Assembly (NCBI RefSeq): GCF_015244705.1
Contig: NZ_JABCQF010000003.1
Location: 186,001 to 250,000 of the forward strand
Source of the DNA: Gluconobacter potus
GTDB taxonomy: Bacteria; Pseudomonadota; Alphaproteobacteria; Acetobacterales; Acetobacteraceae
Direction: 5' to 3'
DNA: 64,000 nucleotides
Position 1 is the first letter of the stretch. Each line of letters starts with the position of its first letter. The notes beneath the pieces were generated by a model. It was given only the letters and a program-made list of their open reading frames with translations, did not search any database and was not told the DNA's origin. The position numbers were made by a program, and so were the translations under genes. Positions 56,339 through 64,000 of the stretch are shown here, piece after piece.

Positions 56339-57817
56339 TCAGTTCTGGGAATCAGAACCTGACACCGGAGCCTGCAGCGGCTGGTCAGCCGGCACATCCT
56401 TCAGCGGAATACCTTCATACTTGCCAGTCAGCGTCTTGAGGAACGCCACGATATCCGTGACATCCTGATCGGCAATATCCGTATCCGGCGTCTCGTAACG
56501 CGCCATCTCCCGCACGACCTGCTCCAGCGTGGTCGCCGAGCCGTCATGCAGCCAGGGGCCTGTCAGCTCGACATTACGCAGGTTCGGAACCTTGAACCGC
56601 TCCCGGTCGCCTTCCTTGTGCGTCACGGCCATGCGGCCTTCATCGGCATCCGTCAGCTGCGTGTGACGGTTCTCGAAATACGGCCCTTCCAGCCCAAGGA
56701 TCTCGTAAGCATCGCCACCCACGGCAAGACCACTATGGCAACCCGAGCAGCCGATTTCCTTGAACCGCTCATACCCGCGCTTTTCCTGCGCCGTGATCGC
56801 CTTCTCATCGCCCTTCAGATACAGATCAAAGCGGCTGTCCGGCGTGATCAGCGTCTTTTCATATTCCGCAATCGCCCCCGTGATCGTGTCCTTGTCGATC
56901 TGGTCGGAGCCAAATGCTGCCGTAAACTGCTCAGCATAGCCTGGCGTGCTGCGAACATGATCAGACACGACAACCCAGTCATGCGAACCCATTTCCAGCG
57001 GGTTCATGACCGGACCAGCCGCCTGCTCCGCAAGATCCTTCGCACGGCCGTTCCAGAACTGCGCCATGCTGAACACAGCATTATAGACGGTAGGCACATT
57101 GATCGGCCCCTTCTGGCCGCCAATACCCGTCGCGGTCGTCAGGTTGTCCACGCCACCCTTGTTCAGACCATGGCAGCTTGCGCAATTGAGCGTGCCATCA
57201 CCCGACAGCCCCTTGTCGAAGAACAGCGCCCGGCCCAGCTCGGCCTTCTTCCAGTTCACATCGACACTCTCGGGGATCGGCTGGATCGGCTCGCCACGGA
57301 ACTGCGCCGCCACACCTGGCGTCGCATAGTAACGCTCGCGCTGCTCACGCACCCATTTCAGGATATCCGCGCGCTGTTTCTCATCCAGATGCGCATGCGG
57401 ATGCATCAGCAGATAGGCTGCCGGCGGCATGCGGTTCTGCGTGATGACTTCCTCAATGCGCGAAAGCTGCTCGACGGAAGGCGGCTTGCCGTCCTGCAGG
57501 GCCGTCAGAACTGGCGCATATTCGAAATGACGCTGTCCCTGCACCAGATCACGCTTCATGATCTGATTGGCCAGCGGCAGGCTGAAATAGAACGGCAAAT
57601 TCACATTCTGCGTATGACAGTAATCGCAGCGCACTTCCCGAAGGGCCGCGAACGCCGCCATGGCCGTCGGGTCCTGACGCGTCGGACTGCTGGCGGGCAA
57701 CTGCGGTGCACCAGCATGATCGAAATGCTCAAGATAGGTGACGGTACCGCCCCAGGCGACAACACCAAGTGCCACCAGACCGGCAATTCCCTTTGTAATC
57801 GTGCTGGAACGCACCAT
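56339..57817 (-). CDS. Triheme di-heme-peroxidase-like cytochrome c peroxidase
   Basis: The 492-residue protein has one N-terminal membrane anchor (GIAGLVALGVVAWGGTVTYL) and three c-type heme sites: CDYCH near residue 64, CASCH and CSGCH in the two domains typical of bacterial cytochrome c peroxidase. The extra N-terminal heme domain places it with the YhjA-like quinol peroxidases, which take electrons from quinol to reduce H2O2 in the periplasm. The ATG at 57817 follows AGGAG; upstream ATGs at 57829 and 57874 lack such a site. Because the window has a quinol oxidase and no cytochrome c oxidase, direct quinol use is a reasonable inference. Confidence 0.9.
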   Translation of the reverse strand: MVRSSTITKGIAGLVALGVVAWGGTVTYLEHFDHAGAPQLPASSPTRQDPTAMAAFAALREVRCDYCHTQNVNLPFYFSLPLANQIMKRDLVQGQRHFEYAPVLTALQDGKPPSVEQLSRIEEVITQNRMPPAAYLLMHPHAHLDEKQRADILKWVREQRERYYATPGVAAQFRGEPIQPIPESVDVNWKKAELGRALFFDKGLSGDGTLNCASCHGLNKGGVDNLTTATGIGGQKGPINVPTVYNAVFSMAQFWNGRAKDLAEQAAGPVMNPLEMGSHDWVVVSDHVRSTPGYAEQFTAAFGSDQIDKDTITGAIAEYEKTLITPDSRFDLYLKGDEKAITAQEKRGYERFKEIGCSGCHSGLAVGGDAYEILGLEGPYFENRHTQLTDADEGRMAVTHKEGDRERFKVPNLRNVELTGPWLHDGSATTLEQVVREMARYETPDTDIADQDVTDIVAFLKTLTGKYEGIPLKDVPADQPLQAPVSGSDSQN

Positions 57818-57910
57818 TTTTCTCCTCATACTCACGGTGTCGTGAGAATGACGAAAAGTGACAGGCAAAGTCAAAGTAATTGAACCTGTCAGGACAACAG
57901 GTCTTGTCGA

Positions 57911-58729
57911 TCAGTCTTCGTCCTCATGGTCTATCGCCGCCCGCACCCGCTTGCGGGCCACGTTCACATAGGACGTATCGGTATCAATCCCGATCCCCAC
58001 ACACCCCATCCGCTCCGCCGCGACCAGCGTCGTGCCCGACCCCATGAACGGATCGAGCAGTACGCCCCCCGGCCGCAACCCGTGCAGCCGGATGCACGCC
58101 TCTGGAAGCGCCACCGGGAACGTCCCCGGATGGCTGAACTTCTCCTTGCGGCTGCGCACGGTCTCGTAGGGAATAAACCACGTATCACCCCGACACCGCC
58201 GGTCCGTGATGTGCTGCCGCCGCACGATATTGCTCTTGTCCGTAAACGGCACACCCGCATCCAGCCGCTGCACCGGCACATTCCCCGTCTTGGTCAGATG
58301 GAACACATGCTCATGATTGCGATTGACGAAACGCGCCGAGTTCAGCGGCTTGAAATGCCCGTACGTGATCTCCCCGACCGAAATCGACTTGATCCAGGTG
58401 ATGTGGTTCTGCAGCACGAACAGCTTGCGCAGTCGTGTCATCAGTTCAAACGGCATCCAGGGCTGTGAGGACGACCCGGCGATATTCAGGAAAAACGACC
58501 CGTCATCCTTCATCACCCGGCACAGACTGGTGCAGACATCCTCCAGCCAGTCCAGATACGCGTCCTCGGGCAGCCGGTCCTGATACGTCCGGTACGGCAC
58601 CCCCAGATTATACGGCGGAGACGTCACCACAACGTCCACACTCTGCGACGGCATCCGTCTGAGAACCGTCGTGCAGTCCCCCCGGATCAGCGTATGGACA
58701 CCGAGCTTCTCCCGGCGACTGCGGATCAT
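57911..58729 (-). CDS. Solitary beta-class DNA methyltransferase
   Basis: The 272-residue protein has the catalytic motif IV (TSPPYNLGVPYR, residues 36-47) before the AdoMet motif I (LLDPFMGSGTTLVAAERMGC, near 230-250), which is the beta-class order. SPPY is typical of N4-cytosine or some N6-adenine enzymes, so the base is undecided. There is no restriction nuclease gene nearby, so it is an orphan enzyme. The ATG at 58729 overlaps the mltA stop (ATGA), which places it in the mltA transcript and gives translational coupling. Reading frame further upstream overlaps mltA and is not conserved. Confidence 0.9.
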   Translation of the reverse strand: MIRSRREKLGVHTLIRGDCTTVLRRMPSQSVDVVVTSPPYNLGVPYRTYQDRLPEDAYLDWLEDVCTSLCRVMKDDGSFFLNIAGSSSQPWMPFELMTRLRKLFVLQNHITWIKSISVGEITYGHFKPLNSARFVNRNHEHVFHLTKTGNVPVQRLDAGVPFTDKSNIVRRQHITDRRCRGDTWFIPYETVRSRKEKFSHPGTFPVALPEACIRLHGLRPGGVLLDPFMGSGTTLVAAERMGCVGIGIDTDTSYVNVARKRVRAAIDHEDED

Positions 58730-59868
58730 TGCGCCGCAGAATCCGCAGGAGGCCGCGGTAGGAACAGCACCACCCGGCCATGCGCATGCAGGTTCCCCGC
58801 CACGGACTGCGCGGTCGCCCCCCAGCCCGTGAACAGATCGGCCCGGCCGGCGCCCTTGATGTCCGTCCCGATATCCTGAGCAAACACCAGATGATCCCAG
58901 GTCACAGGCTGACCCGCCCCATAAGGCAGCTTCGTCTCGACCCACAGCGGCATCGCAAACGGCACCACGGACCGGTCCACCGCCACAGAGCGCCCGGCCG
59001 TCAGAGGCATCCCGAATGCCCCTTTCGGACCCTGCGCCAGATTGCCGTCATCACGGCGGAAGAACACATAATTCGGATTGCGCTCCATGACGGACATCAT
59101 CCGATCCGGATGCGCTTCCAGCCAGGTGCGGATGCTGTCCATGCTGACACCATCCGCAGGCAGTTCCCCGTCCTGCACCAGAACACGCCCGAGCGGCACA
59201 TAAGCCTGCCCGTTGCGCCCGTCATATCCGACACGCACCTGCCCACCATCCGGCAGGATCAACCGCCCCGAACCCTGAATCTGAAGGAAAAAAAGGTCTA
59301 CCGGACTTTTCAGCCAGGCGATCTCAAGCCCCTGCCCCGCCAGCGCTCCGCCATCAATCGCAGCACGGTCATAATACGGCGCAAACTGGCCGTTGACCCA
59401 GCGCCCGTTGACCATCTGGCCATTGGTCGCCTTCGCCCGGACCAGATCGCGCGGACGCCCGTAAACCGGCGTCTGATACGCCCCACCCTGCGTCAGGGAT
59501 GCCGGGATCTGCGGCTCGAAATACCCGGTATAGAACGCTTCAGTTCCCGCCTCGTAGGGCTGGAACCACGTCTCCAGATAGGTCCGCGCATCCGAAGCCG
59601 TCGCCAGCGCCGCGCAGGCATTGCTCCAGTCGGCAGCATGACGCCCATAGGGAATGGCCTCGCTCCCGCCAAGCGCCGTCTCGGGCGGCAACTGCGCCAG
59701 ACGATGACACTCATCCCGCAGCAGCGGCATCAGGGACGTGAAATCCTCCTGCTCCCATCCGGCGAGCGAGTCATATCCGACAGGAGAGAGCGAAAGCGAC
59801 GAGGGCGCATTCTGCGGCGTGCATCCGCACAGCGCGCCAAGCGTCAGCAGGGTCAGCAGTTTCTTCAT
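58726..59868 (-). CDS. mltA: Membrane-bound lytic murein transglycosylase A
   Basis: MltA cleaves the glycan of peptidoglycan in the periplasm, forming 1,6-anhydromuramic ends. The 380-residue lipoprotein has a signal with lipobox LCGC (MKKLLTLLTLGALCGC). The body has AFYTGYFEPQIPASL, the MltA-domain YGRPRDLVRA and FFLQIQGSGRLIL, and the C-terminal 3D domain with VFAQDIGTDIKGAGRADLFT, where the catalytic Asp lies. It is 12 bases after timA. Its stop overlaps the methyltransferase start. Confidence 0.95.
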   Translation of the reverse strand: MKKLLTLLTLGALCGCTPQNAPSSLSLSPVGYDSLAGWEQEDFTSLMPLLRDECHRLAQLPPETALGGSEAIPYGRHAADWSNACAALATASDARTYLETWFQPYEAGTEAFYTGYFEPQIPASLTQGGAYQTPVYGRPRDLVRAKATNGQMVNGRWVNGQFAPYYDRAAIDGGALAGQGLEIAWLKSPVDLFFLQIQGSGRLILPDGGQVRVGYDGRNGQAYVPLGRVLVQDGELPADGVSMDSIRTWLEAHPDRMMSVMERNPNYVFFRRDDGNLAQGPKGAFGMPLTAGRSVAVDRSVVPFAMPLWVETKLPYGAGQPVTWDHLVFAQDIGTDIKGAGRADLFTGWGATAQSVAGNLHAHGRVVLFLPRPPADSAAQ

Positions 59869-59880
59869 CGGAGAACGCGA

Positions 59881-60678
59881 TCAGGCCGGACGCGATGCCG
59901 CCAAGCGCCACCGCGCGTCGGACTGCCCCGCCACACGCTCGAACAGCCACAGATCGTGGAACTCGGTCACAGCCTCGGTTCCGACTACCGGCTCACCCTC
60001 ACGATCCGTGAGGATATTCACCTGCCGCGACACGATCTTCACCTCGATTCGGCCGATCCGCGCCCCGTCTTCCGAAGACACAAGAAAAGCATCCAGAATG
60101 GACAGGCTCTCGATCCCGCGCAGATCGCTCCGCTGCGTCTCACCCGCCTGTACCCGCGCATCAATCGCCGAGGAAAAAGACTCCATGGAGGCCGGCGTCA
60201 GCAGCTTTTCCAGCGCCGTACGGTCGCCGACCGCAAAAGCCGGAACCACCTGACGGAACGTCCCTTCGGCTTCCTTCAGGAAACCATCGGGCGAAAATCC
60301 CGGAAAAACGGACCCGATCTCACCCAGAACCGTCCCGACCCGCGTAGCAGACGCCGGAATTTCATACTCAACGTCAGGCACCGCCTGATCGAACACCCCG
60401 GGAGCAGTCCCCGGTTTCCCTGCGACCTGCCCCGGCAGTGGCGGCGGCGCGCTCGGACGCGCCGCATCCGGAGCAGCCCCCTTCTGCGCGCCCGGACCAA
60501 ACCCGGGCCCCGGACGCTCCTGCCGCACCCCCTGCATCCCGACACGACGGCCAAGAACACGGTACAGCCTCACCCCCAGCGCCACCGCGAGCACGAACAG
60601 GACCACAAGGTCCCAGGGAAAATAATGACCCGCGTGAGCCATGAGGCCGGCGGGGAGATGGATGTCGTCAGAAGACAT
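59881..60678 (-). CDS. Tim44/TimA-family membrane-associated protein
   Basis: The 265-residue product has one N-terminal membrane segment (FPWDLVVLFVLAVALGVRLY), a Pro/Gly/Ala-rich linker, and a C-terminal Tim44-like domain with GFLKEAEGTFRQVVPAFAVG, RTALEKLLTPASMESFSSAI and WLFERVAGQSDARWRLAAS. Bacterial TimA is the likely ancestor of mitochondrial Tim44 and is linked to membrane protein handling. It is divergent from secB and upstream of mltA, an arrangement kept in many alphaproteobacteria. Its exact role is not settled. Confidence 0.9.
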   Translation of the reverse strand: MSSDDIHLPAGLMAHAGHYFPWDLVVLFVLAVALGVRLYRVLGRRVGMQGVRQERPGPGFGPGAQKGAAPDAARPSAPPPLPGQVAGKPGTAPGVFDQAVPDVEYEIPASATRVGTVLGEIGSVFPGFSPDGFLKEAEGTFRQVVPAFAVGDRTALEKLLTPASMESFSSAIDARVQAGETQRSDLRGIESLSILDAFLVSSEDGARIGRIEVKIVSRQVNILTDREGEPVVGTEAVTEFHDLWLFERVAGQSDARWRLAASRPA

Positions 60679-60871
60679 GAAAGCCTGTGTTTCGCAGTGT
60701 TCGGTTAAAGATCCGTTGACCTACAGATAGGGTGCAATCCGTCCGATCTCAACCATCTGTCCGCCAGAACCGTGTCTTGGCGGACAGCAGACATCATGCT
60801 ACCGCCGGGGGATCGCAATCGTTCCAATCGATGTCCGCCACGGGCCCAGCCCCTGCGGAACCGGAGACTGT

Positions 60872-61393
60872 ATGTCAGAGAACACCCCCGACAACGCTGC
60901 CCTGGGCCAGGAAAACGTGCCGGCCATGCCGCTGGCCATCAACCTGCAGTACACGAAGGACCTGTCCTTTGAAGTCCCGGCCGGCGCTTCCATTTTCGCA
61001 ACACTGCGCTCTGCTCCGCAGATTTCCGTCAACATCGACGTCCAGGCCAACCGTCTGGAAGAAGACCAGGCTGTTTATGAAGTCGCCCTGGCCGTCCGCG
61101 CCGAAGCCGCCGAGCCGCCGGCACAGGAAGGTGGACAGGCCGGTCGTACGGTGTTCATCGCCGAGCTGACCTACGCCGCCGTCGTGACGCTGAACAACCC
61201 GCCGCAGGAACTCATCGAGCCGATCCTGCTGGTTGAAGTTCCGCGCCTGATCTTCCCGTATGTCCGCTCCATCGTCAGCGACGTCACGCGTGACGGCGGC
61301 TTCCCGCCCGTCGTGCTGCAGCCGATCGACTTCGTTGCCCTGTGGCAGGCCAAGCGCGCCCAGCAGTTCCCGGAACCCGCCGGCGAAGCCTGA
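60872..61393 (+). CDS. secB: Protein-export chaperone SecB
   Basis: SecB holds pre-proteins unfolded and passes them to SecA. The 173-residue product has the family core: AINLQYTKDLSFEVP, INIDVQANRLEEDQAVYEV as the central strands (ISVNIDVQANRLE), ELTYAAVVTLNNPPQEL, PRLIFPYVRSIVSDVTRDGG and FPPVVLQPIDFVALW. The C-terminal tail is short. It is divergent from timA. The stop abuts the stop of hemD with no spacer. Confidence 0.97.
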   Translation: MSENTPDNAALGQENVPAMPLAINLQYTKDLSFEVPAGASIFATLRSAPQISVNIDVQANRLEEDQAVYEVALAVRAEAAEPPAQEGGQAGRTVFIAELTYAAVVTLNNPPQELIEPILLVEVPRLIFPYVRSIVSDVTRDGGFPPVVLQPIDFVALWQAKRAQQFPEPAGEA

Positions 61394-62041
61394 TCAGACT
61401 GCTGGCCCGAGCTGCTCCAGCGGATCGGGCCACATCACCGCGCGCCATTCCTTCGGGTCCAGGCGCGCGGCAATGGCCTCTGACAGACAGAGCGCCCGCA
61501 CGGCAGACAGCGCCGTGACCTCCTCGGCCCCCAGCGCTTCCCTGAACGCTTCCGCCGTTTTCCCCGAATACAGCAACACGGAATCGACTCGCCCGCCCCG
61601 CAGGGCCCGAGCCGCATCATCAGGCAGAACCGTACGCTTGCAGGCCGCATAAACCTCGACCCGCTGCACGCCCAGATCCTGCGCCAGCTCCACGCCATAC
61701 CCCTCGCCACTGGCCAGCAGCACATCCGCGCCCATGATGGCCCGCGACCAGCAGAACGCTGCCAAAGCCCGCGCATCCCCGTCCGCCGCTTCGACATTCA
61801 CGAAGCCGTCCCGCCGCGCCCGCGCCGCTGTCTGCGCACCAACGGCCACAACCAGCCGATCCCGAGGCCAGTCCCGCAGCGCGGGCAGCGCATTCGCACT
61901 CGTCACCAGCACGGCCCGGAATGCGCCCGGCGCAACAGGCTCGAATGTCGTGATATCCAGCATCGGACACGCCACAGCCTCCCAGCCAAGAGCCCGGACT
62001 TCCGCCATCGTAGCGGACAGTCCGGGCTCCGGCCGGGTCAC
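61394..62041 (-). CDS. hemD: Uroporphyrinogen-III synthase
   Basis: HemD closes hydroxymethylbilane with inversion of ring D. The 215-residue product begins TRPEPGLSATMAEVRALGWE, and the middle and end have VLVTSANALPAL and DSVLLYSGKTAEAFREAL with YAACKRTVLPDD. The domain is about 20 residues shorter than usual if started at the GTG at 62041, because the preceding in-frame residues AVL complete the first strand. A CTG at 62095, preceded by GAGG at 5 bases and overlapping the hemC stop, would add 18 codons; see findings. No ATG, GTG or TTG is present between 62110 and 62041. Confidence 0.88.
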   Translation of the reverse strand: MTRPEPGLSATMAEVRALGWEAVACPMLDITTFEPVAPGAFRAVLVTSANALPALRDWPRDRLVVAVGAQTAARARRDGFVNVEAADGDARALAAFCWSRAIMGADVLLASGEGYGVELAQDLGVQRVEVYAACKRTVLPDDAARALRGGRVDSVLLYSGKTAEAFREALGAEEVTALSAVRALCLSEAIAARLDPKEWRAVMWPDPLEQLGPAV

Positions 62042-62091
62042 CAGAACCGCGCGCGCCAGTTCAGGGCGACCCGGTTCAGGCCGGGTAAGCG

Positions 62092-63141
62092 TCAGGGACG
62101 CCTCATTTCATCAAAGATATGGGCCGGCGTGTCGCGGCGAAGTTCGTCCGCAAGCTCGGTCCCCAGACGGGCTGCCTCGAGCGGCGCCCCTTCGATCTCG
62201 CGACGCAGCAGGAAGGTCCCGTCCTCGCTCGCAATCATGCCGCTCAGCTTGAGAACACCATTCTCGATCCGGGCATAACCCCCGATCGGCGTCCGGCACG
62301 AACCGTTCAGCTCCGCCAGAAGCGCACGCTCGGCCGTCGAAACCGCCCGCGCCTCCGGATCCTCGATCGCGGACAGCAGTTCGCGCAGTTCCAGATCGCT
62401 CTCACGAACCGTCACGCCCACAATACCCTGACCCGAAGCCGGCAGCATCTGGTCCGGCTCCAGCACGACATCCACACGGTCTTCCATACCCAGACGCCGC
62501 AGTCCGGCCAGCGCCAGAAGCGTCGCTTCGCACGCCCCGGCCCGCAGCTTGTCCAGTCGCGTCTGCACATTGCCACGCAGCAGACAGAACCGCAGATCCG
62601 GACGCACATGCAGCATCTGCGCCTGACGACGCACCGACGCACAACCGATCAGCGCCCCTTCCGGCAGACAGTCATACGGATGCTGCGGATCAACCTTTAC
62701 ATCCCGGTCCCGAAGGATCAGCGCATCGCGCGCATCCTCACGCTTGAGCGTGCAGGCCAGCACCAGACCCGGCGGCAGGTTGGTTTCCAGATCCTTGAGG
62801 CTGTGCACCGCGAAATCGATCCGCCCGGCTGCCAGCGCCTCATGGATTTCCTTGGCAAAAAGCCCCTTGCCGCCGATTTCCGCCAGACGCTGCACCAGAT
62901 TGCGGTCGCCTTCGGTGCTGATCTGATATTCCTGAAACGCCCCCATATCGCGCAGGACGGGGCAGAACCGCGTCAGGCGCGTCAGAAAGTTCCGCGTCTG
63001 GACCAGCGCCAGCGGAGACGCCCGCGACCCGACACGAAGAGGGAGCTTGCGGCCGGTAGGCGGCTCAGCGGCATGGGAGCGGCGGACGGCTTCCGCGGCG
63101 ACTCTCTGGAGCGCCTCGGAAGGCAGGACGGGAGCATTCAT
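62092..63141 (-). CDS. hemC: Porphobilinogen deaminase (hydroxymethylbilane synthase)
   Basis: HemC joins four porphobilinogens into the linear tetrapyrrole. The 349-residue product has LRVGSRASPLALVQTRNFLT at the start, STEGDRNLVQRLAEIGGKGL, FAKEIHEALAAGRIDFAVHS, KDLETNLPPGL, ERALLAELNGSCRTPIGGYA (with the Cys that binds the dipyrromethane cofactor) and the short C-terminal domain. I took the ATG at 63141; a GTG at 63165 is in frame upstream. The first 40 residues are not conserved. It is divergent from tsaD and followed by hemD. Confidence 0.95.
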   Translation of the reverse strand: MNAPVLPSEALQRVAAEAVRRSHAAEPPTGRKLPLRVGSRASPLALVQTRNFLTRLTRFCPVLRDMGAFQEYQISTEGDRNLVQRLAEIGGKGLFAKEIHEALAAGRIDFAVHSLKDLETNLPPGLVLACTLKREDARDALILRDRDVKVDPQHPYDCLPEGALIGCASVRRQAQMLHVRPDLRFCLLRGNVQTRLDKLRAGACEATLLALAGLRRLGMEDRVDVVLEPDQMLPASGQGIVGVTVRESDLELRELLSAIEDPEARAVSTAERALLAELNGSCRTPIGGYARIENGVLKLSGMIASEDGTFLLRREIEGAPLEAARLGTELADELRRDTPAHIFDEMRRP

Positions 63142-63208
63142 GAACGGCAGCTTTAGCCCATTCACACGGGACTGTCATGATATGACAGACTCGGCCATAA
63201 TAAGCCCC

Positions 63209-64000
63209 ATGTCAGCCTCCGCCACTTCTCCATCCGCATCCACGCGCCCCCTTCTGGCCATCGAAACCTCCTGCGACGATACGGCCTGCGCCATCCTCGC
63301 TTACGACGGCACGATCCTGGCCGAAGGCGTCCTATCCCAGACCGACCATGCCATTCTCGGCGGCGTCGTCCCGGAAATCGCGGCCCGCGCCCATCTGGAC
63401 GCCCTGCCCGCACTGGTGGCGGAAGTCCTGAAAAAAGCCTCCCTGACGCTGGCCGACATCGACACTTTCGCCGGCACGACCGGCCCCGGCCTGATCGGCG
63501 GCCTGATCGTCGGCAGTTCCTACGCCAAGGGACTGGCCATGGCGCTGCACCGTCCCTTCGTGGCTGTGAACCATATCGAGGCCCACATCCTCACCCCGCG
63601 CCTCCCCAGCCTGGGTGCTGACCTGCACTTCCCCTACCTGACAATGCTGGTCTCGGGCGGCCACTGCCAGTGCGTCTCGGTCGAACAGACCGGCCGCTAT
63701 GTCCGTCTAGGCGGTACGATCGACGACGCTGCCGGAGAAGCCTTCGACAAGGTCGCCAAAATGCTCGGCCTCGGCTGGCCCGGCGGCCCGGCCCTTGAAA
63801 AACTCGCCACCGAAGGCCGCGACGACGCCTACCCGCTCCCCCGCCCCCTCAAGGGCCGCGAAGGCTGCGATTTCTCATTCTCGGGCCTGAAAACCGCCGT
63901 CAGCCGCCTGATCGACACACAGGACCCGACTGGCAGCCGCGACGCCCTTCCGCACCAGTTCGCAGCAGACGTCGCCGCCTCCTTCCAGCGCGCCGTCGCG
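63209..64000 (+). CDS. tsaD: tRNA N6-adenosine threonylcarbamoyltransferase (partial, C-terminus off the window)
   Basis: TsaD transfers the threonylcarbamoyl group to A37 of tRNAs that read ANN codons. From the ATG at 63209 the frame is open for 264 codons to the window edge. The N-terminus has LLAIETSCDDTACAILA, then GGVVPEIAARAHLDALPALV, GLIGGLIVGSSYAKGLA, the metal-binding NHIEAHILTP and LVSGGHCQC, and GGTIDDAAGEAFDKVAKMLG. The usual length is about 340-350 residues, so about 80 are missing. An in-frame ATG at 63182 would add 9 residues. It is divergent from hemC, a common alphaproteobacterial pairing. Confidence 0.95.
   Translation, partial: MSASATSPSASTRPLLAIETSCDDTACAILAYDGTILAEGVLSQTDHAILGGVVPEIAARAHLDALPALVAEVLKKASLTLADIDTFAGTTGPGLIGGLIVGSSYAKGLAMALHRPFVAVNHIEAHILTPRLPSLGADLHFPYLTMLVSGGHCQCVSVEQTGRYVRLGGTIDDAAGEAFDKVAKMLGLGWPGGPALEKLATEGRDDAYPLPRPLKGREGCDFSFSGLKTAVSRLIDTQDPTGSRDALPHQFAADVAASFQRAVA

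Overview
The window is GC-rich, very densely packed chromosomal DNA of an alphaproteobacterium, most likely Acetobacteraceae and probably Gluconobacter-like. The reasons are the cytochrome bo3 ubiquinol oxidase operon, class I lysyl-tRNA synthetase, a Hint-domain protein with AIDA-type repeats, the secB/timA/mltA and hda/purM/purN neighbourhoods, and strong GC bias at third codon positions. The genus is an inference from gene content. I saw no tRNA, rRNA, insertion sequence or CRISPR array.

Layout. 1-4406: phospholipid and polyphosphate genes (cdh partial, ppx, ppk). 4506-8530: hda-like gene, purM-purN, a secreted unknown, ndk. 8677-14455: ABC-F ATPase, Hint protein, AI-2E family transporter, and a MerR regulator broken by several frameshifts. 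14418-19409: envelope polysaccharide genes (small membrane protein, DegT aminotransferase, CapD/WbpM-type dehydratase, divergent WecA-type phosphosugar transferase) and a MarR regulator. 19713-24461: M17 aminopeptidase, SUV3-like helicase, S4 RNA-binding protein, ferredoxin. 24637-28536: cyoABCD. 28984-35537: Bax inhibitor-1 family protein, ThpR, uracil-DNA glycosylase, MarC, an MprF-like membrane protein with a short catalytic end, lysK. 35748-42163: DinG-type helicase facing a four-gene operon of TelA, two YbjQ-type proteins and an unknown. 42326-49070: TonB receptor, groESL with CIRCE and promoter, DUF4169, dienelactone hydrolase, DUF2934. 49134-52864: mtnP, hemF, a Tat-exported binding-protein-like unknown, Smr protein. 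53027-58729: a probable accessory insert (small protein, secreted lipase, AT-rich GT61 glycosyltransferase, triheme peroxidase, solitary DNA methyltransferase). 58726-64000: mltA, timA, secB, hemD, hemC and the start of tsaD.

Genes are tightly coupled. Many starts overlap the previous stop as ATGA, GTGA or TAATG, and several convergent pairs have no spacer. Functional groups are polyphosphate turnover, purine synthesis, aerobic respiration with quinol oxidase, heme synthesis (hemC, hemD, hemF), protein folding and export (groESL, secB, timA) and surface polysaccharide. The strongest candidates for under-described biology are the TelA/YbjQ operon, the Hint/AIDA protein, the short MprF-like protein beside lysK, a probable CTG start for hemD overlapping the hemC stop, and the insert separating mltA from smr.
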